This document shows positions 1-10,297 of a DNA stretch of 64,000 nt, piece by piece. The position numbers and the translations under genes are program-made. The stretch is from contig VXMH01000037.1 of the NCBI GenBank assembly GCA_009841235.1, positions 19,543-83,542 of the forward strand, read 5' to 3'. The notes beneath the pieces were generated by a model. That model was not told where the DNA came from. It saw only the letters and a program-made list of their open reading frames with translations, and ran no database searches. This stretch comes from Caldilineaceae bacterium SB0661_bin_32 (GTDB taxonomy: Bacteria; Chloroflexota; Anaerolineae; Caldilineales; Caldilineaceae). How positions within the stretch are numbered: the first letter of the stretch is position 1; every line of letters starts with the position of its first letter.

Positions 1-432
1 AACCATCTGAACGAGGTTGTCGACGGCGAGGCCGGCCTCTCATTGCAGCCGGTCCTGCCGGAGGCGACGCATTCATACTGGGTCTATGGTTTCCATGTGG
101 ACGCGGCGGTGATGGGGGCGACGGCGGAACAGTTTGCGGCGGCGTTGCAGGCGGAGGGTGTGCCTGCCAACTCGCCCTACATGGTCTATCCGGTCTACAA
201 GTACCCGGTTATGGCCCAGCAGCGCGCCTATGGAACGGCTGATTTCTCCTACGCCGGCGAGAAGGCCGCAGCCATGGACTACGGCTCAATGTCGCTGCCG
301 GGCGGGGAGAGTTTCCTGGAGACGGCCGTGGTGATGCCGATGAGCCCCTCCTACACGGACCAGGACGCGGCCGATTTCAGCACCGCGATCAAGAAGGTCG
401 GCGACTACTACCGATCGAAACTGTCAACCTAG
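1..432 (+). CDS. DegT/DnrJ/EryC1/StrS-type aminotransferase, C-terminal part (5' truncated by window edge)
   Basis: Frame is open from base 1; C-terminal pattern resembles the full-length DegT-like protein at 15352-16686 (PY...YPVYKYP, MDYGSMSLP, SYTDQDAADFSTAIKKV). Confidence 0.75.
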   Translation, partial: NHLNEVVDGEAGLSLQPVLPEATHSYWVYGFHVDAAVMGATAEQFAAALQAEGVPANSPYMVYPVYKYPVMAQQRAYGTADFSYAGEKAAAMDYGSMSLPGGESFLETAVVMPMSPSYTDQDAADFSTAIKKVGDYYRSKLST

Positions 433-442
433 GGCCAAACAA

Positions 443-1207
443 ATGTCTATTCAGTTCACGTTCAGCCCGCGCGTCCCCGTTTTCGATGCAAACGTCCGTG
501 TGGGTGACCTTCACTATCAGCCCTCGCCCTGCCGCAACCGGGACCAGTTGCTGTCCGAAATGGACCGGCATGGGGTTGAGAAGGCGCTTATCTACCACGC
601 CCAGACGGAAGAAGTCAGCCCCATTGATGGCAATGGTTTTCTTGAAGCTTGGCTGGACGGTAACAGGCTCCTTCCCCAGTGGTCTATGACGCCTACGCCC
701 GACTCTTTGGCGCAGGTGCAGGCGCTGCACGAGCAGGGGCGCGTGCACAGTGTTCGACTGCACAATGCGCGACGCGTCGGGCTGCCTTTCCGGCCGTGGT
801 CGTGCGGGGCTATGCTCTCCTGGCTGAGCGACAACCGGATCCCGCTCTGGATTCCGCTGCCCGATGCCGACGCCGACGAGCTGGCGACGACGCTGAGCGC
901 CTTTCCGGAGCTGGTCACGGTCCTGGTGGGCGCTCATTACAGCCACGCTCTGTGGGTGCGGCCTTTGATGACGACGCTGCCCAATGCGTACCTGGAGTTG
1001 AGTCGCATCGAGCCGCTGGGGGAGGTAGAGGCGCTCTGCGAAGAGTATGGGGCCGAGCGCTTTGTCTACGGCTCCTGGTATGACCGCCTGGCGATGGGGA
1101 CGATGCTCTTTTATCTTCACCATACCGAAATCAGCGAGTCGGATCTGGAGCTGATCTGCGCGGGGAATCTGCACCGCATTCTACAGGGGGAGGGCCGGCA
1201 TGATTGA
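443..1207 (+). CDS. amidohydrolase-superfamily-like TIM-barrel protein lacking the usual HxH metal motif
   Basis: ORF 254 aa; fold-like pattern (FDANVRVGD, LVGAHYSHAL, RFVYGSWYD) parallel to the next gene; overlaps the next start by 8 nt. Confidence 0.7.
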   Translation: MSIQFTFSPRVPVFDANVRVGDLHYQPSPCRNRDQLLSEMDRHGVEKALIYHAQTEEVSPIDGNGFLEAWLDGNRLLPQWSMTPTPDSLAQVQALHEQGRVHSVRLHNARRVGLPFRPWSCGAMLSWLSDNRIPLWIPLPDADADELATTLSAFPELVTVLVGAHYSHALWVRPLMTTLPNAYLELSRIEPLGEVEALCEEYGAERFVYGSWYDRLAMGTMLFYLHHTEISESDLELICAGNLHRILQGEGRHD

Positions 1208-1949
1208 AGAGCAGAGAGTCATCGACTTTCACGGCCATACCGGCCGCCTGGACCTTTACAACGGGGCCGACGATCCCGACCTGATCCTGCACGCGATGGA
1301 CAAGGTCGGGATCGATGTCTCCTGCGTCTTCAATATCTTTCACCCAGACGGCACGACCGGCAACGACATCACGGCCCGCTTTGTGGCAGAGCATCCGGAC
1401 CGTTTTGTCGGGTTCGCGTACGTGTCGCCGATGATGGCGGAAGGCATGGTTGCGGAGCTGACGCGGGCGATAGATGAGCTGGGGCTGGTCGCAATCAAGC
1501 TCTACCCGCCCTATACCCAGTGGGACCTGAACGAACCGATCTGGCATCCGATCTATGAGTTCGCCAATGAGCGCGGCTTGGCGATCATCTTCCACACGGG
1601 TTCGGACCCGCACTCCCATCCCGGGCTGCTGGCCGACTGCGCGGCCAACTTCCCCAACGCCAACTTCGTATCCGGCCACGCGGGCAATGTCGCGGAGCCG
1701 CGGGCGGCCGCGATCAGGGCGGCGCAGGACTATCCCAATATCTACCTGGAGACATGCTCGACCTTTCGCACGCCGGGCGTTATCGAGCAGCTGGTGAACG
1801 AGGCCGGGGCCGACCGGGTCCTGTTTGGATCGGATATCGCTCTGATGGACTCCCGCCCGCAGCTGGGAAAGATCATCACCGGCGACATCTCTGATGAGGC
1901 CAAGCGGCTGGTCTGCGGCGGCAACGCGGCCCGGCTGCTGGGAATCTGA
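1200..1949 (+). CDS. amidohydrolase family protein (metal-dependent hydrolase)
   Basis: IDFHGHTG, KLYPPY, IFHTGS, SGHAGN, LFGSD motifs intact. Confidence 0.85.
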   Translation: MIEEQRVIDFHGHTGRLDLYNGADDPDLILHAMDKVGIDVSCVFNIFHPDGTTGNDITARFVAEHPDRFVGFAYVSPMMAEGMVAELTRAIDELGLVAIKLYPPYTQWDLNEPIWHPIYEFANERGLAIIFHTGSDPHSHPGLLADCAANFPNANFVSGHAGNVAEPRAAAIRAAQDYPNIYLETCSTFRTPGVIEQLVNEAGADRVLFGSDIALMDSRPQLGKIITGDISDEAKRLVCGGNAARLLGI

Positions 1950-1975
1950 AGCGGGTCCCAGTGGGAGGTCAGTTC

Positions 1976-2980
1976 ATGGACTACAGTGAATCCGATCGCG
2001 AATTCTGGGAAGAGGAGCTGGCGGACTTCGTCCCACAAAGAGTGTTTGATGCCCACTGCCATCTGTTCGATGCGGCGGATATGCGGCCGGACGCGCCGGC
2101 TACGACACGATCGTATGCCGATTTGGAGACGCTGCGGGCATGGGGCCGTCTCATGTTCCCCGGCCGGCGCATGAACTTCCTCCTCCTCGGAATGCCCAAG
2201 GTCGGCATTGACGTGGAAAAGCATACCGACATGCTGGCCGCGCAGGTCGCACTCGACCCCTCTTCACGGGCCAATCGCCTTGTCACACCTTCCTGTGACA
2301 TCTCTCGCATTGAAGAAGACATCAAGCGCGCCGGCTTTATCGGATTGAAACCCTATCGGGTCTTTTCATCGACCGGTGATACAGACTACTGCAGGATTCA
2401 CGAGTTTCTGACGCACGAACAGATGGAGCTTGCCAACGACCGCGGCCTCTGGGTCACGATGCACCTGTCGCGGCCAGGAGGTTGCGCCGATGAGGAGAAC
2501 CTGGCAGACCTCGAAGAGTACACGACGCGCCGCTATCCCCGGATCAGATGGATCCTTGCCCATTGCGCACGCAGCTTTACCTACTGGCCGATCCGGGAGG
2601 CGATCGACCGCTTGCGCGACATGCCAAATATCTGGTACGATCTGTCGGCGGTTACGACCATGCCTCCCTTCCTGACGTTGTTCCGAGAGGAAGATCTGAA
2701 ACGGATCTTCTACGGTTCGGATGGTGTCGACTCAGCCTTCTTTCACGGCAAATATGTCCCATTCGGGCGCTACTGGTATCAGGTTGAGCCCAATGAAGCT
2801 CACTTCAGTTTTGCCCACACGGACGCGCGTCCGGTTCTCTGCATTTACGAACAGATAATGGCCATGAGACAGGCCGCTGAGATCGCTGGACTGTCCCGGG
2901 ACGACATGGAAGGGATCTTCTGGCGTAATGCCATCGAGGCGTTTCAGATCGATCTGCAGGACGAAACTGCGGCTGCATAA
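1976..2980 (+). CDS. amidohydrolase family protein
   Basis: VFDAHCHLFD, GLKPYRV, VTMHLS, ILAHCARS, FYGSDG; ATG at 1976 preceded by GGGAGG. Confidence 0.83.
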   Translation: MDYSESDREFWEEELADFVPQRVFDAHCHLFDAADMRPDAPATTRSYADLETLRAWGRLMFPGRRMNFLLLGMPKVGIDVEKHTDMLAAQVALDPSSRANRLVTPSCDISRIEEDIKRAGFIGLKPYRVFSSTGDTDYCRIHEFLTHEQMELANDRGLWVTMHLSRPGGCADEENLADLEEYTTRRYPRIRWILAHCARSFTYWPIREAIDRLRDMPNIWYDLSAVTTMPPFLTLFREEDLKRIFYGSDGVDSAFFHGKYVPFGRYWYQVEPNEAHFSFAHTDARPVLCIYEQIMAMRQAAEIAGLSRDDMEGIFWRNAIEAFQIDLQDETAAA

Positions 2981-3113
2981 CGGTTGAACTGTTTCCATTG
3001 GGTGGCGTGACATCCATTTGGCACAGCGTGGATGCAGAACCGGACCAGGTATACAGGAGGAATGAACAGAGAGTAGCGACTGCCTGACCTTTTAGCCCAA
3101 ATAGGATAGACCT

Positions 3114-4631
3114 ATGAGCCACGTGCATCAGCGTCCGGAGTTGGGTCCAACACCTGGCCCCAGTATAGCGGAGATGGAGGAGGGGCTGAGACGGTGGGCG
3201 GCTGCCCGGCCTGGAACTATGCAGGTCGAGACCGTAGGTCGAACACCCAAGGGGCTGCCTGTGCTGCTTTGTCGCATCAGCGAGGCTGATGTTTCCGACG
3301 AAGACAAGCAGGTGGCCCTTTTTACTTCGACGCATAGCGGTGTTGAGAGGGTAACGACGGCCGGCCTGCTCCAATTGATTAAGTGGCTCATCGGCGACGA
3401 CTCTTTGGCGAAAGAGATTCGAAGGCGTCAGATTGTCCTCATCATGCCGGCCTGCGAACCGGAGAGCTACGATCGTAAGCTGATCGACGTTGCCGAGTTC
3501 TTCGCCGGCCGCAGCCGCTGGGTCTATGAAGGATGGGGGTGGGACGGCCCCCTGGACCCTGAAAACCAGCCTGAGGCAATGGCCGTTAAGGAGGTCGTAG
3601 ACCGGTACCGGCCGGAGGTCCATCAGGACGTGCACGGCATCTGGTTTGAACAGTCCACCATGACCGAAAGCACCGGGATTTCCTGGGCTTCAAATCTGTA
3701 CCGCGGCTACTGGCGGGCCATTCCCGATCTGATGAACCAGGCGGCGGAAGATGCCGGCTACCTGACAACCCGAGGCGAGGAGAGCGCCGGGCAGATGCTT
3801 TCCACAGTTCCGGTCGAGGGCGTCGAGCGCTGGTTCTACGGCAGCACTTCGACGCCGAAAGTGGTCTGCGGGCTCTACTCCTATATCCAGTACCATAGCA
3901 TTGTACAGACGATGGAGGTCGGTTGGGAGGAAAGCACCGTGCTGCGGCTGCGCCGGCTGCTGCAGGTCGGCAATGAGGTGTGGCGCGAGGAGCCCTATGC
4001 CGGCTATCCCGCCAACCAGGTCAGTTGCCGGTCGTCGGTGGCGATCGCGGGGTGGGGCAGGACAGCAGCACAGCGACGGGCAAGCCGGGTCGAACTGTGG
4101 CGTAAGTTGCCCCAGATCTCGCATACCTGCGGCTGGCCCGAGGCCCGTGACGGCGTCGTTGCATTTGTCTCTACGACCCCGGCAAGCCGGAACCTCTATG
4201 CGCCGGGGGACGCATCGTCCGCGCCGAACCTTAACGAACCGAACCTGGAGCCGATGTTTGCCAGGCTCAAGCAGAATCCTCGCTTTGACGGCGATGCCCT
4301 GGATGAGTTTCTCAGCCTGTCGGTATCGCGCCAGGTAACGTGGCCCCAGGTTGAATATGAAGGACCGGCAGAGCCGATCCGAAACGGTCTTGCCATTCGA
4401 CTTCGCCTTCCCCATCCGGACGTAAATTTCAAACATCTCAGACTGGATGGACACATCATGGAACCGTCTGACGTTGACGGTTACTTTGTGTATCATAATC
4501 CTGGCACCATCGTACAGGTCAACATTCCACCCGGAAAGGTGGAGGACTTTCACGTGGTGACCGCGGTATTCGATTCAGCTGCGGAGCGGATTTCCGGCTT
4601 CCATCCTCATGATTGGGACCTGAACGGTTGA
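3114..4631 (+). CDS. M14-family zinc carboxypeptidase-like protein (altered zinc motif)
   Basis: Paralogous along its length to 8737-10236 (TPKGLPV, EVHQDVHG, QTMEVGW); first zinc motif reads HSGVE. Confidence 0.75.
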   Translation: MSHVHQRPELGPTPGPSIAEMEEGLRRWAAARPGTMQVETVGRTPKGLPVLLCRISEADVSDEDKQVALFTSTHSGVERVTTAGLLQLIKWLIGDDSLAKEIRRRQIVLIMPACEPESYDRKLIDVAEFFAGRSRWVYEGWGWDGPLDPENQPEAMAVKEVVDRYRPEVHQDVHGIWFEQSTMTESTGISWASNLYRGYWRAIPDLMNQAAEDAGYLTTRGEESAGQMLSTVPVEGVERWFYGSTSTPKVVCGLYSYIQYHSIVQTMEVGWEESTVLRLRRLLQVGNEVWREEPYAGYPANQVSCRSSVAIAGWGRTAAQRRASRVELWRKLPQISHTCGWPEARDGVVAFVSTTPASRNLYAPGDASSAPNLNEPNLEPMFARLKQNPRFDGDALDEFLSLSVSRQVTWPQVEYEGPAEPIRNGLAIRLRLPHPDVNFKHLRLDGHIMEPSDVDGYFVYHNPGTIVQVNIPPGKVEDFHVVTAVFDSAAERISGFHPHDWDLNG

Positions 4632-4842
4632 AGCGTTGGCAGCGGTCATCGCTGTAGCGACCGCTTCCACTTGAGACAGGAAACTGGGAGGTGTCATGCC
4701 GGTGAGAAAGGTGGACGCAATGAATCGTGAATTGGGTCTGGGCAGCCTTCTTTCTTTGCGATTCAGTATAACGGCAGCAAGCGTGTGATGACATCGGGAG
4801 ATCCTTCGAAAGCCATACCTTGAAATGGGGGAGATATCCAAG

Positions 4843-6492
4843 ATGAAACGCTACTCTTTGCCTATACTGATAGTGATTTTGGGGCTGTTGATTACGGCAT
4901 GTGTCGCGCCGATGCCGGCAGGAGGGGAATCGGGAGCAGCGGACGCTGATGGAGAGATGGAGCCTGCGGTAGAGCAGGTTCTTCGCTACGGCATGATTCA
5001 GAGTATGAAGACCTTCGACCCGGCGCGGGAAGGAGGGTTTGGCCGCTTTATCATGCAGCATGTGTGGCTGCCGCCATTTATTGCCGACCCGAGCGCGAAC
5101 CTGACACCGGGAACTTGCACGTCGTTCGATGTCAGTGACGACGGGACTACCTACACACTGCACGTGAATCCTGAAGTCAAATGGTCGGATGGAAGTCAGT
5201 TCACCGCCGGCGATATCAAAGCCTGGTTCGAGTATGTGGTGAATCCTGAGAACCTGTCCGGATGGGTGCCGCCGAACTATGCCGGCATTGTGGGTTACGA
5301 TGCGGTGCGCGAAGGCACCGCCACAGAGATGGAAGGTCTGGTCGTCGTTGACGAATTCACCCTGGAGATCAATCTGAAAGAGGCCGACCCGCTCTTCGTA
5401 TACAAGGTGCTTGCCAACTACAACTCGGCCACGGCCAAGGCCGAACAGGCTTGGGCGGATCTGAACGGGGAGTGGTGGACCAATGATCCGTTGGTCACCG
5501 GGCCCTATACGATCGAGTCATGGGATGATGACGTGATGAGCTACGTCTACGTGCCCAACCCGAACTATTGGGGAGAGAACAAGGCATCCATACGGATCGA
5601 AGTAACCTCGGTGCTTGCTGAAGAAACGCTCAGCCTGATGTATGAGAACGATCAGTTCGACATCGTCATATTCACGGGCGCGGCTGGAGACGCGTTATCG
5701 CTTAAGTATCCCGAAGACGTCGTGCCGATGAACTACAGGTACAGCAACATCTGGGGATTCAATCCCAATCTGCCCCCGATGGACGATCCGATGGTGCGGC
5801 GGGCGCTGATACACGCCATCGATCACGAGCGCATCGTGCAGGTCATCTACGGCGACACCAAGGACCCTGCGGCCGGTCCAATCTATCCGGGCCTGTCCGG
5901 TCATCGCCCTGAGATATTCGAAATGGCCGGCGCGCTTCAGTATGATCCTGAACTGGCAAAGCAGGAGCTGGCGCAGTCCTCTTACGGTTCGGCTGAAAAC
6001 CTGCCCAAACTCAATCTGGCGCTGGGTACATCGGATGCCGAGTGGGTGCGCGGCATGGAGATGATCCTGGAGATGTGGCGAGACACTCTGGGGATAACGA
6101 ACGTCGAAACCAAGCCATGGTGGAATGATTGGGCACGCGGCGATGCCAGGGCCGACGTCGTGCACATGGGCGGTTTTGGCTGGGGTACGTTGCCGGATCC
6201 GGGACATGCCGTGTGGCGGGCCGCTTACACCGGGAACGCCATGAGCAGAATCAGGTACAGCAATCCCGAGGTGGACGCGCTGCTTGACGAGGCCATGTCC
6301 CTCAGTCGCGATGATCCCCGCTTCCTCGAATTGGTACACGAGGCAGAACTGATCTACCTGGAAGACTACGTTTGGAAGCCTTTCTTCGTGGTCTCCTATT
6401 CCTGGCACGCGAAGCCGTGGGTCCAGGGCCTTCAGGGTACCTGGTACAACAACTGGTACAACATTGAAGAGGTGACAGTGACAGAGCGCTAG
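4843..6492 (+). CDS. ABC transporter substrate-binding lipoprotein, peptide/nickel (SBP family 5) type
   Basis: Signal plus lipobox (LGLLITAC); family-5 SBP features (YTLHVNPEVKWSDGSQFTAGDIKAWFEY); permeases follow. Confidence 0.92.
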   Translation: MKRYSLPILIVILGLLITACVAPMPAGGESGAADADGEMEPAVEQVLRYGMIQSMKTFDPAREGGFGRFIMQHVWLPPFIADPSANLTPGTCTSFDVSDDGTTYTLHVNPEVKWSDGSQFTAGDIKAWFEYVVNPENLSGWVPPNYAGIVGYDAVREGTATEMEGLVVVDEFTLEINLKEADPLFVYKVLANYNSATAKAEQAWADLNGEWWTNDPLVTGPYTIESWDDDVMSYVYVPNPNYWGENKASIRIEVTSVLAEETLSLMYENDQFDIVIFTGAAGDALSLKYPEDVVPMNYRYSNIWGFNPNLPPMDDPMVRRALIHAIDHERIVQVIYGDTKDPAAGPIYPGLSGHRPEIFEMAGALQYDPELAKQELAQSSYGSAENLPKLNLALGTSDAEWVRGMEMILEMWRDTLGITNVETKPWWNDWARGDARADVVHMGGFGWGTLPDPGHAVWRAAYTGNAMSRIRYSNPEVDALLDEAMSLSRDDPRFLELVHEAELIYLEDYVWKPFFVVSYSWHAKPWVQGLQGTWYNNWYNIEEVTVTER

Positions 6493-6520
6493 CCTGTGGT
6501 CCGGCTGTTATGACAGGGGT

Positions 6521-6551
6521 GAAGGCTGGCTTATGTCCAGAGCCAGCCTTC
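6521..6551 (+). terminator. intercistronic stem-loop after SBP gene (attenuator/3'-stabiliser candidate)
   Basis: Perfect 10-bp stem GAAGGCTGGC-ttatgtccaga-GCCAGCCTTC, 29 nt after the SBP stop; no T-run. Confidence 0.6.
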
Positions 6552-6633
6552 TGACTGCCCGGTCTTTCGGGATCGATGAGACCTGACTGTTGCCAGAGGC
6601 CTGTTTTGACTGGAGTCGAAGAGCTGACCTTGG

Positions 6634-6659
6634 AATCTCGCGGCAGCCGGCGCGAGATT
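6634..6659 (+). terminator. second intercistronic stem-loop
   Basis: Perfect 9-bp stem AATCTCGCG-gcagccgg-CGCGAGATT followed by TCTCTTCGTT. Confidence 0.5.
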
Positions 6660-6775
6660 TCTCTTCGTTATGGTTATGGACGTTTCCGGAACTGTCTTTG
6701 GAGTTGCTCAGGAGAACGATGGCGGTAAAGAAACCTGACGACTCCGGTCCACGAAGGTGACGAGGAGAATAGAGA

Positions 6776-7714
6776 TTGCTCAAATATCTGATCATGAGAG
6801 TGCTCGGCATCATTCCCCTGCTGCTGGTTGTTCTTGTAATCATCTTCACCTTGGGCCACATGGCTCCCGGCGACCCCATCGAGATGATGTATGAAAGTAT
6901 GGAAACGGTTGTCGCAACGGAAGAGATGGTGGAAAGGGCGCGAGCGCGACTTGGTCTTGATCAGCCGCTTCACGTGCAGTTCATCCGATATGTACGCAAC
7001 GTCCTTCGGGGCGACCTGGGCGATTCGATCGTTCGCAGCCGCCCCGTGTTGGGAATGATCCTGAAAGTTTTCCCAATTTCCGCCCAGGTGGGGTTGCTGG
7101 CATTCGTCGTTCTGGTTGTTACCGGCATCCCGTTGGGCGTACTGGCCGCTGTCAAGCAGAACACCGCGGTGGACTATTTCATTGTCGGAGGAAGTCTTTT
7201 CCTGCGCACCGTTCCCGTATATGTTCTCGCACCTCTGCTGTTCATCATCCTGGTGCTCAGGCTTGACGTTATGAATGTTCCCTACGGTTGGAAGGGCATC
7301 ACGCACCCGAATGTAATCATGCCGACTCTGATGTTGATCCTGTTTCCTCTGGCAGTCGTAGTTCGCCAGATGAGAGTTGGCATCCTGGAAGTCGCTGAAA
7401 ACGATTACGTTCGCACTGCACGGGCTAAGGGGCTAAGAGAACGCCAGGTAATTCTGCGGCATGTCATGCGCAACGCCATTACGCCGGTGGTGACATCGTT
7501 GGGGTTGATCGTCACAGGCCTGATAACGGGTTCGGTATTTGTCGAGCAGATTTTCGGCATCCCCGGCTATGGAAACCTGTTTGTTACCTCGCTCATTCAA
7601 CGTGATTATCCTCTTATGATGGGCTGCACACTCTTTGGGGCCTTCCTGATTATGATGAGCAACCTCATCGTGGACTTTGTATACCCGTTCCTGGATCCCA
7701 GGGTGACACTGTGA
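6776..7714 (+). CDS. ABC transporter permease, DppB-like
   Basis: 312 aa, TTG start; LGHMAPGDP, DYVRTARAKGLRERQVILRHVMRNA (EAA loop). Confidence 0.92.
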   Translation: MLKYLIMRVLGIIPLLLVVLVIIFTLGHMAPGDPIEMMYESMETVVATEEMVERARARLGLDQPLHVQFIRYVRNVLRGDLGDSIVRSRPVLGMILKVFPISAQVGLLAFVVLVVTGIPLGVLAAVKQNTAVDYFIVGGSLFLRTVPVYVLAPLLFIILVLRLDVMNVPYGWKGITHPNVIMPTLMLILFPLAVVVRQMRVGILEVAENDYVRTARAKGLRERQVILRHVMRNAITPVVTSLGLIVTGLITGSVFVEQIFGIPGYGNLFVTSLIQRDYPLMMGCTLFGAFLIMMSNLIVDFVYPFLDPRVTL

Positions 7715-8724
7715 CGAACCAACCCTCGAAACAGGAGGCTGAGCAGTCGTCGCCGAGGGCCCGACACGGACTTCTTGCAAGTGAGCTCGACAGGCCGGAA
7801 TCCGGCCCGAGAGGACTGTGGAGCGACGCGTTCAGACGATTGCTCCGCAACCGTTTGTCCCTGATCGGCCTGATAATCGTTCTCTTCACCTATGCCACAG
7901 CCCTCGCTGGGCCGTACCTGGCGCCCTACGACCACCTGGACCAAGACCTTGAACAGATTGGCATGCCCCCCAGTGCAGAGCACTGGCTGGGTACTGACGA
8001 CGTCGGCCGAGACTACTTCAGCCGCTTGCTGCATGCCATGCGCACGGCAGTACTCATATCGATTCTTGTGCCTCTCCTGACTCTTGTCATTGGTGTGACC
8101 CTTGGCACTGTCAGCGCCTATTCGGGTAGGGCGGTAGACAACACGATTATGCGCCTGGCCGACGTCGTGATGACAATCCCTACCATACTCTTTGCCGCCT
8201 TGATCAATGCTTCGATAGCTGAACCTTTGGAAGCTTTGATGGCGGCTTTGCAGGACCAGACGGGGTGGAGATTCCTGACCAACACCGTCTACGTGGACTA
8301 TCTGATCGTTTTCAGCGCCCTTTCGCTAATCTCGTGGCCCGGCGAAGCGCGGCTGATTCGAGGCCAGATTCTTTCGCTGCGGGAGCAGGACTATGTACTT
8401 GCGGCCCGTTCCCTCGGGGCTACCAACAGGCAGATCATGCTCAGGCACCTGGTTCCCAATTCCCTGGGTCCCGTCATCGTGAGTTTTACATTCAGCATGT
8501 CCAGCGCTATGATTCTCGAGGCTTCACTCAGTTATCTCGGAATCGGCATACAGCCGCCCGGCGCCAGTTTGGGATCCATGATCAACAGATCGATGCCATC
8601 CTGGCGAACCTGGCCGCATCTGATCGCCATACCGGCCATCGTGTTGGGAATCGTGACGCTGGCGATAAACTTCCTGGGCGATGGCCTGAACGACGCGCTG
8701 AATCCACGACAGTCAGGCAGTTGA
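7711..8724 (+). CDS. ABC transporter permease, DppC-like
   Basis: 337 aa; HWLGTDDVGRDYFSRLL, DYVLAARSLGATNRQIMLRHLVPNS; GTGA overlap with the preceding gene. Confidence 0.92.
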   Translation: MTNQPSKQEAEQSSPRARHGLLASELDRPESGPRGLWSDAFRRLLRNRLSLIGLIIVLFTYATALAGPYLAPYDHLDQDLEQIGMPPSAEHWLGTDDVGRDYFSRLLHAMRTAVLISILVPLLTLVIGVTLGTVSAYSGRAVDNTIMRLADVVMTIPTILFAALINASIAEPLEALMAALQDQTGWRFLTNTVYVDYLIVFSALSLISWPGEARLIRGQILSLREQDYVLAARSLGATNRQIMLRHLVPNSLGPVIVSFTFSMSSAMILEASLSYLGIGIQPPGASLGSMINRSMPSWRTWPHLIAIPAIVLGIVTLAINFLGDGLNDALNPRQSGS

Positions 8725-8736
8725 CGAGGTCATGTT

Positions 8737-10236
8737 GTGAACATTCCTTGGCGTCCTCGAGTGTGGTCTCAAGGATCCGCCGACGGCGGTGATCTGCTCT
8801 CTTACCCGTCGCTGCCGGAACTGGATTCGTTTTACAGGGAATTACAGGACGAGTTTCCGGGCTATGTTGCCCTGGAGAAGGCCGGACACTCGGTGCAGGG
8901 GCGTCCGATCCGGCTTTTGACAATCACGGACCGGGACACCAGCGGCGAAGACAAACAGCGCGTCCTGATGGTTGGGCAAGAGCATGGGCAGGAACGCAGT
9001 GCCGGCATTGCACTTCTGGAGCTGGCTCGCTGGCTGGTTACGCCAGCTGCAGCCGAAATCCGCCGCAGGCAGCGCATTGGCCTGATGCCGGTGATCAACC
9101 CTGATTCGTGGGAGGCTCTGCGGTTCAACAATGTGAATGACGTGAACCTCTATGCCGACTACTCCCTTGACCGCGAGCCTACGCAACCGGAGTCCCAGGC
9201 CGTAGCAGAGGTTCTCGCAAAATTGCAGCCGGAGCTGTTCTGCTCACTTCATGGGACCGAGTTTGGCTGGAAGTATCGCATGGGGGAGAGTAACGGATTC
9301 TCGTGGACGACCAGTCAGTTCGACCGCGCCCACTCGCGTCTATTCATAGAGGAGATCAACCGGGCGGCAGAGTCCGCAGGATTTCCCCAGGACCGCGGCG
9401 AAGAGGAGGCGGAGCGGATTTTGCCTTGGTTGCCAGGCAATATCCATCATTCCTATTACTCAGGCCAGCGCATAACGTCCTGCGTCCATGCCTATCACCG
9501 TTATCATACGCTCGCTAATACGATGGAGGTCCATCATCCCCTCAGCGGGCTGATCCGCTGCAGAAGGATGCTCGAACTTGGAAATCAGCCGTGGCGGACT
9601 GAATCTGTCGCCGGCTATCCCGTGCGCACGATGTTCCAACAGGATGAGACCTTTGTCGCGGCCTATGGACAGACGGCAGCCGAACGCCGCGCAAGTCGTG
9701 TAGAGCTATGGGCCCATACGAACCAGTTTGTCGTTGCTCGGGGTGTCAACGAGCCAGTGGGCATGGCCCTCAATGCCTTCTCTCTGGACCCTGAAGACTA
9801 TGATCGCTGGCGCTCACTGGAAATAGACACCTTTCTTCAGCAGAAAGAGAACGAACTGGAATTAGACCTGTCCGAAATCCGTGCTTTGCGCCGCCGGCAT
9901 TCCCGCTTCCAGAGTCTGCGCTGCGATCAGATAAAGCCGAATGCGAACACGAAAGAGGGCCCGCTGTTGCGGACAGCAAGCCAAGGTCTTGCGTTACGTT
10001 TGCGGTTGCCGAATCGTTCGACTATTCGGAGGGTCTGGCTCGACGGGCGTCCAATGGCCCTTTCGTCTGGCGACGGCTACGAAAGCTGGCACACTGCCAG
10101 CGGCTTTACAGTGCTTCAGATCAACATCCCGCCGCAGGCCGATGTCGGATTGTTTCAGCGTCACTTTGTCGTAGCAACTTACGAGGCGCCGCGCACTGAC
10201 CTTGGAAGTTTGGGAATGAGAAACGGTCTTGCTTGA
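8737..10236 (+). CDS. M14-family zinc carboxypeptidase
   Basis: HGQE (HxxE), SLHGTEF, NTMEVHH; 499 aa, GTG start. Confidence 0.82.
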   Translation: MNIPWRPRVWSQGSADGGDLLSYPSLPELDSFYRELQDEFPGYVALEKAGHSVQGRPIRLLTITDRDTSGEDKQRVLMVGQEHGQERSAGIALLELARWLVTPAAAEIRRRQRIGLMPVINPDSWEALRFNNVNDVNLYADYSLDREPTQPESQAVAEVLAKLQPELFCSLHGTEFGWKYRMGESNGFSWTTSQFDRAHSRLFIEEINRAAESAGFPQDRGEEEAERILPWLPGNIHHSYYSGQRITSCVHAYHRYHTLANTMEVHHPLSGLIRCRRMLELGNQPWRTESVAGYPVRTMFQQDETFVAAYGQTAAERRASRVELWAHTNQFVVARGVNEPVGMALNAFSLDPEDYDRWRSLEIDTFLQQKENELELDLSEIRALRRRHSRFQSLRCDQIKPNANTKEGPLLRTASQGLALRLRLPNRSTIRRVWLDGRPMALSSGDGYESWHTASGFTVLQINIPPQADVGLFQRHFVVATYEAPRTDLGSLGMRNGLA

Positions 10237-10297
10237 AGGTGAATCATAAGTGGCCTACCTCTTCCCTTTGAGCCGCACTCAAGTATAGGAGCCTCCC

